A stretch of 64,000 nucleotides of DNA from a bacterium (GTDB lineage: Bacteria > Hinthialibacterota > Hinthialibacteria > Hinthialibacterales > Hinthialibacteraceae), in contig WGLV01000032.1 in assembly GCA_016125385.1 (NCBI GenBank), positions 1 through 64,000 on the forward strand, written 5' to 3'. Both the position numbers and the translations under genes were made by a program. The notes beneath the pieces were generated by a model. The model made no database searches. It saw nothing but the letters and a program-made list of their open reading frames with translations, and was not told the origin of the DNA. Numbering within the stretch: the stretch's first letter is position 1; every line of letters begins with the position of its first letter. Shown one piece after another: positions 18,001 through 26,633 of the stretch.

Positions 18001-19422
18001 ATGAATGACGCCAAGTCTCATGATGCGTTGAACGCCGGTCAGACCGCGCCGGTCGTCGAGGAATACGAGCGCGAACCCGTCCCGCAAAAGGCGCGCCTCG
18101 GTTTTCGCAGTTTCGTCGGCATGTACGCGGGCGAGCATTGCGCCGGTACTGAACTGATGATCGGCCCGCTTTTCGTCGCGGCCGGCGTCAGCGCCTTCGA
18201 CCTGATCGTCGGTCTGCTGATCGGCAACCTGCTGGCGGTGGCGAGCTGGACCTTCATGACCGCGCCCATCGCGACCCGCGCCCGCCTTACGCTGTACTAT
18301 CAGCTCGAAAAAATCTGTGGACGCAACCTGGTCACGCTTTACAACCTCGCCAACGGCGTGATGTTCTGTTTTCTGGCGGGTGCGATGATCACCGTCTCCG
18401 CCACCGCGGCGGGCGTATGGTTTAATTTCCCCATGCCCGGCCTCTCTGATTTATATCCCAACAGCGCCGGATGGGTGATCTCGATTTACGTGATCGGAAT
18501 CCTGATCTCGGTGATCGCCGCATACGGCTACGAGAGCGTCTCGCGTTTCGCCAATATCGCGGCGCCGTGGATGGTGCTGGTCTTTCTCGCGTTCGGTTTC
18601 GTCGCGTTGCCCCAGCTCGGCGTGAAATCGATCGGCGAATTCTGGACCGTCGCCAATCAGAACATCTGGAAGGGCGGCGATCCGCTCCCCGGTCAGATCA
18701 AGTTCACTTTCTGGCACGTCATGTTCTGGTCCTGGTTCTGCAACATGGCCATGCACATCGGTATGTCCGACCTCAGCGTCTTGCGTTACGCCAAAAAATC
18801 ATGGTATGGAATCTCCTCGGGCGCGGGCATGTTCGTCGGTCATTATTTCGCCTGGATCGCGGCTTCGCTTCTCTTCGCGCTTCAGCTTCACCGCGATCCC
18901 TCCAATACAGACGTGCTCCCCGGGCCGATGGCGTATGACGCCTGCGGCGTCGCCGGATTGATTTGCGTCATCATCGCGGGATGGACCACCGCGAATCCAA
19001 CCATCTATCGCGCCGGGCTGGCGTTTCAGGCCATCATGCCGAAAGTGTCGCGTTTCAAGGTGACCATCGCCACCGGCCTGCTCGCCACCACAGCCGGCAT
19101 GTTCCCCGCCATCGCCATGAAGCTGCTCGATTTCGTCGCATTATACGGCCTCGTGCTGATGCCGATGGGCGCGGTGATCTTCGTCGACTTCTGGCTGATC
19201 GACCGTTTCGGACTTCATAAGAACTACGCCGAACTCAGTGGAGTCTCATTTAACTGGGCCGCTGGACTGACATGGTTCCTGACTCTGGCGGTCTGCATGG
19301 GGCTCGTGCTGTATGGTGGAATCCAGCTCTACTTCGTCAGCCTGCCCGGCTGGTTCGTCGCGGCGATCTTGTACGTCGCCCTGAGTACGGTTTATCAGAA
19401 GCCCATCGTTCAAAAGGCGTGA
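18001..19422 (+). CDS. NCS1-type purine-cytosine permease family transporter
   Basis: 473 residues with about twelve hydrophobic segments. The N-terminal sequence (GFRSFVGMYAGEHCAGTELMIGPLF, followed by GLLIGNLLAVASWTFMTAPIATRARLTLYYQLEKICGR in order) and the later TTANPTIYRAGLAFQ patch are those of the nucleobase:cation symporter-1 family (CodB/purine-cytosine permease). This lineage of NCS1 proteins often sits next to catabolic loci, and the substrate need not be a nucleobase. A strong AAAGGGG site precedes the ATG. A small two-helix protein follows 18 bp downstream and is likely cotranslated. In this neighbourhood, transport of a breakdown product of the glycan region is one possible role. 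Confidence 0.85.
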   Translation: MNDAKSHDALNAGQTAPVVEEYEREPVPQKARLGFRSFVGMYAGEHCAGTELMIGPLFVAAGVSAFDLIVGLLIGNLLAVASWTFMTAPIATRARLTLYYQLEKICGRNLVTLYNLANGVMFCFLAGAMITVSATAAGVWFNFPMPGLSDLYPNSAGWVISIYVIGILISVIAAYGYESVSRFANIAAPWMVLVFLAFGFVALPQLGVKSIGEFWTVANQNIWKGGDPLPGQIKFTFWHVMFWSWFCNMAMHIGMSDLSVLRYAKKSWYGISSGAGMFVGHYFAWIAASLLFALQLHRDPSNTDVLPGPMAYDACGVAGLICVIIAGWTTANPTIYRAGLAFQAIMPKVSRFKVTIATGLLATTAGMFPAIAMKLLDFVALYGLVLMPMGAVIFVDFWLIDRFGLHKNYAELSGVSFNWAAGLTWFLTLAVCMGLVLYGGIQLYFVSLPGWFVAAILYVALSTVYQKPIVQKA

Positions 19423-19440
19423 GAGAGGAAACCCAAAACC

Positions 19441-19620
19441 ATGAAACCACTGTACATGTTGATTTCATTCATCGCATTAATCGCTACCGTCGGCCCTTCC
19501 GTTCTGTACTGCATGGGGTCGATGGATTTGAATCTCGTTAAATGGATCATGCTGCTCGCCACCATCGTCTGGTTTATCGTGACTCCGCTGTGGGTCGAAA
19601 AAGAAAAACATCAGGAATAA
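19441..19620 (+). CDS. Small two-helix membrane protein linked to the NCS1 permease
   Basis: A 59-codon gene with ATG at 19441 and a GAGAGGAAA site 9 bases upstream, 18 bp after the permease stop. The product has two predicted membrane helices (MLISFIALIATVGPSVLYCM and LVKWIMLLATIVWFIVTPLW) separated by a short loop and ends in a charged tail (VEKEKHQE). No family recognised. Its position suggests an accessory subunit or stabiliser of the transporter, similar to small proteins paired with other symporters, but that is inference. A bidirectional terminator follows 34 bp later, so the pair forms a unit. Confidence 0.75.
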   Translation: MKPLYMLISFIALIATVGPSVLYCMGSMDLNLVKWIMLLATIVWFIVTPLWVEKEKHQE

Positions 19621-19653
19621 CCATTCATCCGATCCGCATTTCATTAAACGGCA

Positions 19654-19689
19654 AAACGCCCCACGTGGATTCTTCCGCATGGGGCGTTT
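19654..19689. terminator. Bidirectional rho-independent terminator
   Basis: AAACGCCCCA (19654-19663) pairs with TGGGGCGTTT (19680-19689) around a 16-base loop. The arms provide a T run on both strands. It lies between the convergent small membrane gene and the secreted GH-like gene, serving both. Confidence 0.9.
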
Positions 19690-19718
19690 CGATTTCAGGA
19701 CGCTGCCGCTGAATGCTG

Positions 19719-21743
19719 CTACTCATCCAGTATCGCCCTGAGCTGGTTGAGATCGTCTTCGTTATTGGCCGGGTCGAATCCGGTGGCGTTTTCTTCTTCG
19801 ATCAGCTTCGCTCGCGCCGCCTCCAGTTTTTCGATGAGACCTTTGTCATTAGACGTAACGAACACGGTGACGTCGCCAAATTCGCCTGCCAGCCTGACGC
19901 CAGGTTCCATTCGCTCAAAATCCACCGGGACCGCGCCGTCCGCGTCTACGCGGACGATCTCCCGGGGAGTGCGCAAATAGGCGGGCAGGGGAAAAGTCAG
20001 TTCCGCGCGCCGTGGCGGTCCGAATCGAAACACTTTTTTATTTGGATCGGGCTGATACGCCAGATCGAGCACGAACAGTAACGCTCCGTGCGGTGACGTG
20101 ATGACGCATAAATCCCACAGGGGCTTTCCGTCATGCTTGATGCGCTCGTAATGGTACGCCGCGCCGCTGAGATACCAGGGTTCGAGCATCTTGATCTCCC
20201 GGTCGACCCGAGTGATCGGCTCGATCAGATCGGGAAACTTGAGAATCGATTTCAGGCTGAGGTTAAACCAGTACAGAGATGAAATCCGATTCGCCAGCGC
20301 ATGATAGGCCTGTGCCCTGAGTTCATCCGGCGTGGGTGAAGTTCGTTCCCGGCCCCCATAATGGTCCCATCCCTGATGAGCGCCTTGCGACCAATATCCG
20401 ATCCCGTTGGGCCGGTTCAATTCGCGCAGGCTGCGCGTCATATCGCCGATCGTTTCCAGCGGGGCGCCCCAGCGCAGTCGTTCGTCGCCCCAACGTTCGT
20501 ATCGCGGCCAGGCGTCGGGCGAGGGAGCGCACACCCGGTAGGCGTCGTAATGAGGAAAATCAGACAATCCCGCGTAAAAACGCCAGATTCGTTCTTCGCT
20601 GTGGGTAACTGTGGTGGCGAGGCGGGTTCGTTGATATGGCGCCAGTTCCTGCCAGACCTTCATCGGTGGAACCGGCTTCCCGCCTCCGTATTGAGGTTCA
20701 CCAAGAAACTCCACCGCGTGAATTCGGGGAAGCATCGCATCCGTATCGTACCGATCAAAGTCGTCCAGTTTATTGAAATATTTCAGTGGATAGTTCGCGT
20801 ACAAAGCGGCGTCGTCCGTGTAGCCCGGCGTATCGGCGATATGAGCGGTGTTGATGTGCATCCGTTTCAGCGTCTTCAAAAACGGTTCGAAGCTGAGCGA
20901 ATTTTTCCCATGAATGTTCGAGTTGACCCACCCGCCGCTGATGTCGAATTCTTCTTTGCGGATGCGAAGATGTGTCCATAACGTCTTCGCCTCGCCTTTC
21001 TCATCGTGAAGCCTCACTTCAATCGCGGCGTAGGTAAGTGGAAGAACGCCGGTTTTTACTCGGGCGCAGCCTTGATCGCCGGGGGCGATTACGCCGTCAT
21101 GCGGAAAACGCTCCAACGATTCGATCCACTCACCCGGCTTGAAAACCCTCCATGATTCGTTCGAGTCAGGAGTCCATAATCGAACGCCGTCCAGCGTCAG
21201 CGCGTCCGATTGCTGGTTATTGATATGCAGGATGATTTCGCTCGGCGCGATGTCGTCGCTTCCCGGAAAACTGACCGAGGATATCCAGACGGTGGGTTGC
21301 GTGAGTTCAATCGAAATCGATTCCGCCGCCCTCCCATCGGGCGTAATGCTCAACTCCGCGGATGTTCCGATTCCCCAATCTTGATGCCGCCCGTTCCAGC
21401 TCCAGACCGTCATCGCGCCGGGCGGCAGCGTAATCGGATTGTTGGGCCACGCGCCGGGCAGGTCATGCCAAGACCACTCATTCCCGGCCACAAGTTCATC
21501 GGGCGTCTTGCCACGAAGTTGAATCTTCGTTTCCGCTCCATACGTCGTTTCCTGATCCGAATCGTTCCGCAAAAAAATCTGAACGCGGGCGCCCAGGTTG
21601 AAATCCGTCTCCATGCGGTAGCGCATTTCCGTCGATTGCACATGCGGCGTCACCGTAACGCCTTTCAGTGACAATGCGAATAGATCCGCCGCCGTGATAA
21701 ATGAGAGAGAAAGTAGGATGAAAATCCGGAATATCCAATTCAT
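19719..21743 (-). CDS. Secreted protein of unknown function, possible TIM-barrel glycosidase-like
   Basis: 674 residues from ATG 21743, with an AGAGGAA site upstream; the open frame extends to 21815 but the added 24 residues break the signal peptide. A clear signal peptide (MNWIFRIFILLSLSFITAADLFA) is followed by a beta-sandwich-like region (about 25-270), then a segment that looks like a (beta/alpha) barrel (FLKTLKRMHINTAHIADTPGY, YDAYRVCAPSPDAW, GIGYWSQGAHQGW). The C-terminal beta domain resembles those of glycosidases. I do not recognise a specific family and cannot assign catalytic acids. Its place next to the alpha-L-rhamnosidase, on the same strand, suggests a role in the same glycan breakdown. 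Confidence 0.7.
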   Translation of the reverse strand: MNWIFRIFILLSLSFITAADLFALSLKGVTVTPHVQSTEMRYRMETDFNLGARVQIFLRNDSDQETTYGAETKIQLRGKTPDELVAGNEWSWHDLPGAWPNNPITLPPGAMTVWSWNGRHQDWGIGTSAELSITPDGRAAESISIELTQPTVWISSVSFPGSDDIAPSEIILHINNQQSDALTLDGVRLWTPDSNESWRVFKPGEWIESLERFPHDGVIAPGDQGCARVKTGVLPLTYAAIEVRLHDEKGEAKTLWTHLRIRKEEFDISGGWVNSNIHGKNSLSFEPFLKTLKRMHINTAHIADTPGYTDDAALYANYPLKYFNKLDDFDRYDTDAMLPRIHAVEFLGEPQYGGGKPVPPMKVWQELAPYQRTRLATTVTHSEERIWRFYAGLSDFPHYDAYRVCAPSPDAWPRYERWGDERLRWGAPLETIGDMTRSLRELNRPNGIGYWSQGAHQGWDHYGGRERTSPTPDELRAQAYHALANRISSLYWFNLSLKSILKFPDLIEPITRVDREIKMLEPWYLSGAAYHYERIKHDGKPLWDLCVITSPHGALLFVLDLAYQPDPNKKVFRFGPPRRAELTFPLPAYLRTPREIVRVDADGAVPVDFERMEPGVRLAGEFGDVTVFVTSNDKGLIEKLEAARAKLIEEENATGFDPANNEDDLNQLRAILDE

Positions 21744-21831
21744 GTCTGATTCCTCTAAAGCCGCCACGCAGCGCGTCAGCGAGGATTTTAATTCCAATAG
21801 ACTCCAATCGCTCAACCGGCGTGCTCTTCAC

Positions 21832-24639
21832 TTAATGCGCAGTCAATGCCAGATCGAAATCATACGTCCCCGATCCGATCACAATGCGGTATTGGCCGTC
21901 TTCATTCTCCGTGGTCTTGATATCGTCTCGCCCGCTGAGCGGCTTGCCTGATTCACTCGACTGGCCTGGCTCCGCGTTGGCGACTCGAACCTCGGCGCTT
22001 GTATTGGCGGGAATCCGGACGTGCAGCCGCAGGCGTCCATTTTCCTGTTTCCAGTTGGATTCAATGGTTCCCTTCGGCGATTCAAAACTCGCGTTCACCC
22101 ACTCGATGCCGCTCACCAGGTTTGGCGCGATGACGATCCGGTTGTACGCGATAGAATCTTCCGCCTGATCGATGCCCGCCAGCCCGCGATAGAGCCAGTC
22201 CATCAAATGGCCCAGCATGAGGTGATTGTTCGAGACTTCCCGTAATGCCGCCCACGATTCGGTCAGCGCGGTCGCTCCTTTTTTCAGTTGAAAACCATAG
22301 CCGGGCGCGTCGTCGCGCGCGGTCATGTCGTAAAGCAGCTGAGACGCGCCGCCATCTTGCAGCGCCTGCACAAGGTAATGAAACCCCACGTCGCCCGCCG
22401 TCAGCGCGTTCCCCGATTCGTGAATCGATTCAACCAGTTTTTTCATCACCGTGCCGCGGTCGCGTTCATCCACCATCCCGTTACAGAGAGGCATGGCCAT
22501 CGCGGTCTGGCTTCCCGTTGAATAAACGTGTGTTTCCGAATTGTAAAACGTCTCGTTAAATCGTTTTCGAATCGTATCCGCCAGCGCGCGGTATTGCTTC
22601 GCCTCCGCGCCGCGTCCCGAAACATCCGCCATCCGCGACATCAGGTCCGCGTCCTGATAATACGTGGCGGTAGCGGTCAACGCCTTGGGCGTGAGTTGCG
22701 CCTCGCCGGGAAAATTCGGTCCGAGGTCATACCAGTCGCCCAGACCGTGCGAGAGAATATGATCGTCCGCTTTATTGCCGAGGTAGTCCATATAGCGCGT
22801 CATCATCGGCCACGCGTGTTCAATCTCATCCGCGTCGCCATACCATTGATACACCATCCACGGCAGTATCACCGCCGCCGCCCCCCACTCCGGCGAGTCG
22901 CGGAAACCGCCGTCGAAAAAGACGTATTCCGGCGCGATATCGGGAACCAGCCCGTCTTCCGTTTGCGAGTCAATCATGTCTTGAATCAATTGTTTGTAGA
23001 GCAGGTGAATGTTGAAATTATAGTGAATCGCGCTGCCCATCAGGTGGGTTTGTTCGAGCCAACCCAGTTTTTCCCGGTGCGGGCAGTCGGTCACCACGCT
23101 TTGCAGGTTGCTCTTGATCGCCCATTGAATGAGCGAATCGATGCGGTTGAACAACGGGGTTGAACATTCAAATCGCCCCGTCGCCGGTTCGGAGTTGCGC
23201 GTGTGCAGCATCGTCAGTTCGTGGATTCGCGGCGTCTCTGCTGATACATCCCCTCCGGCGGGCGAGGCGCCGTCCGCCTGAATATAACGGAACCCGTAAT
23301 AAGTGAATCGCGGCCGCCAGGTCTCGATCCCCTCGCCCTTCAGAATGTACGTATACTGATGTGGATGACCCGAGGCGTTCTGATTGACGCGCCCGTCGTC
23401 GTTGATCAGTTCGCCGGGCGTCAGCGTCACCGCTTGTCCCTTTTGACCTGAAACTTTCAGTTCGAATACGCCCGACGCGTTCTGACCGAAGTCGTACAGG
23501 GTTGAGCCGCCGCCGATCGTCCGAATCGATTTCACCTCAATGCGTTCTTCCGCCTTGAGTGGAAAATCGATTTCCGCGGTCAGGTCGCCGCCCGGCGCCC
23601 TCACCTCCAGCGCGGGTCTCCAATTCGAATCATCGAAACCCGCTTTGTTCCAGCCGGGCTGTTCGAGCCGCGCGTCGTAATCCTCGCCGCCATAGATGCT
23701 GGTGAAGGTGACAGGAGAGGGCGCCGTTTTCCATTCCGGGCTCGACACGATGGCTTCGTGCGTCCCATCGGCGTAATCGAGGCTGAGCTTGCAGATCGCC
23801 TTCGGCATGCCGTATGCGATGACCAGTTTGCGGTATCGCTCCCGATTGATGTTATAAAATCCGTTGCCCACAATGACGCCCAGCGCGTTGGGGCCGCCGT
23901 GCAGCATGTTTGTTACGTCAAACGTATTATACAAACAGGTCTTTTCGTATCGCGTCCATCCCGGCGCCAGAAACGAATCGCCGATCGTCTCGCCGTTCAG
24001 GCTCGCTTCGTATTGCCCCAGCCCGCAGACGAACAATCGCGCTGAGGCGAGGGGTTTGTCGATTGAAAATTCAGTGCGCAACAACGGGACAACGGGCCGC
24101 TGCTTCCCCTTGTCGCCGAGGCCGTCGCCGGAACCATGTACGCCGGGGAAAACGATCTCATCGGGCGCGAGTTCCTCATAGCCGATCCACCGCGCGCCTT
24201 CCCAGTCGTCCTCGTCGTACAGCCCGGTGATGAATGACGCGGGCTCGCTCCAGTCCGATTCCTCGCCGTTTCCGTTCCAGACTTTGACTTGGCGCCAATA
24301 ACAATGATCCGCTTTCAGCGCGGGGCCTTCATACCGGACCCATGTGCTCTCCTTGCTGGATACTTTCCCTGAATCCCATACGTCGAATCGCCCGTCGAGA
24401 AGAGCTTCTCTGCTGGATGCGATCGCGATGCGCCGCGCCGTCTGCGTTTCTCCGCGTTGATCGGATGAGAGAATCTAGCTGAAGTGAAGATCCGTCGCGG
24501 ACACGCCCGTGGGAGTTGCCTTTCCTTCGCAGAACGTCGAATCGATCCGCATCGCGGCGAAAACGTTTGCGCAGGCGAACACAGCGATGAATAAAACCGT
24601 AATGGAGTAGCGGTGGATGGTTGAGTGAATAGCGTTCAT
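21832..24639 (-). pseudogene. GH78 alpha-L-rhamnosidase interrupted by one amber codon
   Basis: From ATG 24639 (GAAGGGAA upstream) the frame encodes a signal peptide (MNAIHSTIHRYSITVLFIAV), then about 22 residues that end DLHFS, then TAG at 24477-24475. The same frame then stays open for 881 codons to 21832. The total, about 935 residues, fits secreted GH78 enzymes. Downstream parts include the family's N-terminal beta domains (PGWTRYEKTCLYNTFDVT), the (alpha/alpha)6 core (TDCPHREKLGWLEQTHLMG, DGLVPDIAPEY) and the C-terminal beta domain. In GH78 the residue after this DLHFS-like block is normally Trp (TGG), so a single G-to-A change explains the stop. The ORF could restart at a TTG near 24084 but would lack the signal peptide and first domain. 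It may be a recent nonsense mutation, a sequencing error, or a suppressed codon. Confidence 0.88.
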
Positions 24640-24783
24640 TGTGCTTTTCCCTTCGAGAGCGGATGATTTCGATTCAGCATGAATTGTACGGAAAAAAAGG
24701 CCGGGCACGCCAGCCGGGTGAAGCCTTTTCATGTTTTTGATATCATCCTATTGAGACGCGGTCATCGCGCGAGGGAGGATGAT

Positions 24784-25098
24784 ATGATTCGAAAAGCGTT
24801 TCTGATGCGGGTGAATCCCGATCGGCATGAAGAATACCGGCGCCGGCATAATCCAATCTGGCCTGAGCTGGAAGCCGAACTCAAATCTCACGGCGTTCAC
24901 AATTACTCGATCTGGCTGGATGAAGAAAGCAGCCTGTTGTTCGCTTCCGTCGAGATTGAAGACGAAGCCCGCTGGGCCGCCATCGCTCAGACGGAGGCTT
25001 GCAGGCGCTGGTGGGCGTTTATGAAAGACATTATGCCGTCCAATCCGGATAACAGCCCTGTCTCGAAAGAACTGACCGAAGTCTTTCATATTGAATAG
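24784..25098 (+). CDS. rhaM: L-rhamnose mutarotase
   Basis: 104 residues, exactly the usual RhaM length. ATG 24784 follows a GGGAGGATGAT ribosome-binding region; an upstream in-frame start is unlikely. The sequence starts [30 protein letters not shown] and contains the family's Tyr/His residues (the [13 protein letters not shown] block and the HNYSIWLDE block) and the C-terminal tandem Trp ([11 protein letters not shown]). The enzyme interconverts alpha and beta anomers of L-rhamnose so that it can enter catabolism. It is divergent from, and only 144 bp away from, the rhamnosidase gene, which supports a local rhamnose-use function. No rhamnose isomerase, kinase or aldolase lies in the window. 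Confidence 0.92.
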   Translation: MIRKAFLMRVNPDRHEEYRRRHNPIWPELEAELKSHGVHNYSIWLDEESSLLFASVEIEDEARWAAIAQTEACRRWWAFMKDIMPSNPDNSPVSKELTEVFHIE

Positions 25099-25113
25099 CG
25101 CGGTTGAAATAAA

Positions 25114-25245
25114 ATGGGATGCCTGAGAATGCTCATCATCCAGATAATCGCATCAGTTGTTGTCTTCGCCCTGTCAGTGGTGAGAATAATTCGAGCGTTT
25201 CTTCTGCGTAATGTGAAAAAAAACAAATTGGAGTGCGAACGATGA
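25114..25245 (+). CDS. Possible 43-aa membrane peptide coupled to the BNR gene
   Basis: A short frame starts at ATG 25114 and ends with a TGA that overlaps the ATG of the next gene (ATGA at 25242-25245). The predicted peptide has one strongly hydrophobic stretch (MLIIQIIASVVVFALSVV) flanked by Arg and a Lys-rich tail (NVKKNKLECER). The overlap is typical of translational coupling. Its own ribosome-binding site is weak, and an internal ATG at 25129 is an alternative. No family recognised. This could be a real small membrane protein or a chance frame in the leader. Confidence 0.35.
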   Translation: MGCLRMLIIQIIASVVVFALSVVRIIRAFLLRNVKKNKLECER

Positions 25246-26582
25246 TGAATCGACGATGGATGACCTTACTCGTGATCGCCGCCCTGACGTCCTGCGGTTT
25301 GACGGCGGCTGCCGCTGAACTTGAAACCGCGATCTCTCAAATCGGCCTGGGCTGGGCGAAGAATTCCATCAATGCGGTGATCTTCCGCAGAAACTCGCTC
25401 GTAACGCATGGCGAGTTTCAATACGCCGCGTACTATGACGAACAGGGCCGCGTTATTCTCGCCCGCCGCGAACTGGGCTCCGCCGATTGGACGACTCATG
25501 TCACGCAATACAAAGGCGATGTCAATGACGCTCATAATACGATCAGCATCATGGTCGATGGCGGCGGCTATCTCCACATGGCGTGGAACCACCATGTCGA
25601 TCCTCTCCATTATTGCCGGAGCCTCAAGCCTGAAAGTCTCGAACTGGGCGATCCCATGCCCATGACCGGTCTTCATGAAGATCACGTCACCTATCCAGAG
25701 TTCCATCGGCTCGCCGATGGCGGCCTCATTTTCTTTTACCGCGACGGCGCGTCGGGGCGCGGCGATCTCATGATGAATCGGTATGACCTCAAAACCGGAA
25801 CCTGGACTCAGGTGGGAGACGCCTTTATCAACGGCGAGGGGCAGCGCAACGCCTACTGGCAGGCCGCCGTCGATTCACGCGGCGTGATTCATCTCTCCTG
25901 GGTCTGGCGCGAAACCGGCGACGTCGCCACCAATCACGATCTCGCTTACGCGCGGTCCGAAGACGGCGGCGTGACCTGGCTTCGCTCCAATGGAGAGCCG
26001 TACAAACTCCCCATAACGCAGGAAACCGCCGAATACGCATGCCGTATTCCACAGTCGAGTGAACTGATCAACCAGACCTCGATGGTCGCCGATGCGCAGG
26101 GACATCCCTACATCGCGACCTACTGGCGTCCGCCCGATTCGCCGGCGCCGCAGTTTTTTATGGTCTATCATGATGGAACCCGATGGAATACCTCACAGGT
26201 GACTCATCGCACCGAATCCTTTACTCTCAGCGGCGGCGGTACGCGGCGTATCCCCATCTCGCGGCCTCAGATCGTCGCCGACGCCGCGCGGGGAACGGCC
26301 TGCGTGGTCTTTCGCGATGAAGAAATGGGTGAGGGCGTCAACGTGGCGATCTGTTCCGATCTGGCCAACCCCGCGTGGAAGATCGTAAAACTCACCACGC
26401 GACCCGTCGGTTTGTGGGAGCCGACCTACGATACGTTGTTATGGCGGCGAGACAAAATCCTCAGCCTGTTCATCGAAAAGGTGGGGCAGGGAGACGGCGA
26501 AAAACTGGAGGATCTGCCGCCTCAGCCGGTATCGGCGCTCGATTGGAAACCCGCTTCGTTCAATTCAAATTCATCGAATTGA
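25242..26582 (+). CDS. Secreted BNR_4-type beta-propeller protein, possible polysaccharide lyase
   Basis: 446 residues from ATG 25242 (TTGGAG 8 bases upstream; a GTG at 25233 is less likely). Signal peptide or lipoprotein-like start: MMNRRWMTLLVIAALTSCGLTAAAAE, with a possible lipobox Cys. The rest is a repeat-rich beta-propeller of the BNR_4 family with His-rich strands (DAHNTISIMVDGGGYLHMAWNHHVDPLHY and GLHEDHVTYPEFHRL). The same fold and a similar His-His-Tyr-Arg arrangement occur in ulvan lyases of families PL24 and PL25, which cut rhamnose-containing ulvan, but I cannot align the active site with certainty. With a rhamnosidase and rhamnose mutarotase beside it, action on a rhamnose-rich polysaccharide is plausible. 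Alternatively it is a sialidase-like sugar-binding protein. Confidence 0.78.
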   Translation: MMNRRWMTLLVIAALTSCGLTAAAAELETAISQIGLGWAKNSINAVIFRRNSLVTHGEFQYAAYYDEQGRVILARRELGSADWTTHVTQYKGDVNDAHNTISIMVDGGGYLHMAWNHHVDPLHYCRSLKPESLELGDPMPMTGLHEDHVTYPEFHRLADGGLIFFYRDGASGRGDLMMNRYDLKTGTWTQVGDAFINGEGQRNAYWQAAVDSRGVIHLSWVWRETGDVATNHDLAYARSEDGGVTWLRSNGEPYKLPITQETAEYACRIPQSSELINQTSMVADAQGHPYIATYWRPPDSPAPQFFMVYHDGTRWNTSQVTHRTESFTLSGGGTRRIPISRPQIVADAARGTACVVFRDEEMGEGVNVAICSDLANPAWKIVKLTTRPVGLWEPTYDTLLWRRDKILSLFIEKVGQGDGEKLEDLPPQPVSALDWKPASFNSNSSN

Positions 26583-26633
26583 TGTTTATGATCACAATTC
26601 AACATCACTGAATGACCTCGCAGGAGAGACGCA

